Source: a virus. Taken from it: a stretch of 63,103 nt of DNA. This document shows positions 63,059 to 63,103 of this stretch, piece after piece (position 1 is the first letter of the stretch; each line of letters starts with the position of its first letter). The position numbers and the translations under genes were made by a program. The stretch spans positions 1 to 63,103 of the IMG/VR virus record IMGVR_UViG_3300048833_000065; one strand, 5' to 3'. The notes below the pieces were generated by a model. It searched no databases. It worked only from the letters and a program-made list of their open reading frames with translations, and was not told the origin of the DNA.

Positions 63059-63103
63059 CGCCCGCCTATTCGATCTCCATCAATCTCACGCCAGCGGCGC
63101 GGG
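62977..63103. repeat. second copy of the terminal direct repeat
   Basis: Identical to 1-127; see that entry. The shared terminator and the first bases of the YspA-like gene are duplicated here (hairpin at 63047-63067). Confidence 0.93.

Overview
This window is a complete temperate tailed-phage genome. Bases 1-127 are repeated exactly at 62977-63103, so the contig closes into a circle with a 62,976-bp unit. The DNA is GC-rich and no tRNA, rRNA or CRISPR array was seen. The gene content (P2-type contractile tail, lambda-type head, large serine integrase, RecT, several DNA methyltransferases) and the family mix suggest a myovirus or prophage of an alphaproteobacterium. The host assignment is inference.

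Layout. (1) 90-12118, minus strand: early leftward operon of short overlapping genes. It holds a YspA/SLOG protein, a protein resembling DnaA domain IV, a DUF6362 protein, a Toprim-RecA-like primase/helicase, a cytosine-C5 methyltransferase, a RuvC-like resolvase, a ParB/MT-A70 fusion, a GHKL ATPase and a small putative Cro-like protein. (2) 12119-13342: the lysogeny switch, with an HTH/S24-like repressor flanked by palindromic operators and a structured leader. (3) 13343-23634, plus strand: DUF932 protein, an anomalous possible cargo gene, the RecT module, a large serine integrase, and an amidoligase / small HTH / gamma-glutamylcyclotransferase cassette. (4) 23773-58168, minus strand: late operon transcribed from right to left. 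In transcription order it carries a gpZ-like protein, a second ParB-methyltransferase fusion, TerS, TerL, gpW, portal, protease/scaffold, decoration protein, major capsid, connectors, then the P2 tail order V-W-J-I-fibres-FI-FII-E/E'-T-U-X-D, the lysis genes and accessory tail proteins. It is interrupted by an HNH and a GIY-YIG homing endonuclease. (5) 58767-63058, plus strand: a second rightward early operon of small genes ending with a class I methyltransferase. It converges on the first operon at a bidirectional terminator.

Regulation. A palindrome TCGGA-N4-TCCGA recurs at the control regions of four transcription units and is probably the repressor operator; in two promoters it lies between the -35 and -10. 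An extended ribosome-binding motif, CCACGGAG, lies upstream of twelve early genes on both strands and was not seen at late genes. Five direct repeats of a GTGACATTT-type element at 21-22 bp spacing lie beside the primase gene. Two more at 21 bp spacing lie before the 58767 operon. These look like replication iterons or a shared regulator site. Most products of the small early genes cannot be assigned a function from sequence alone.
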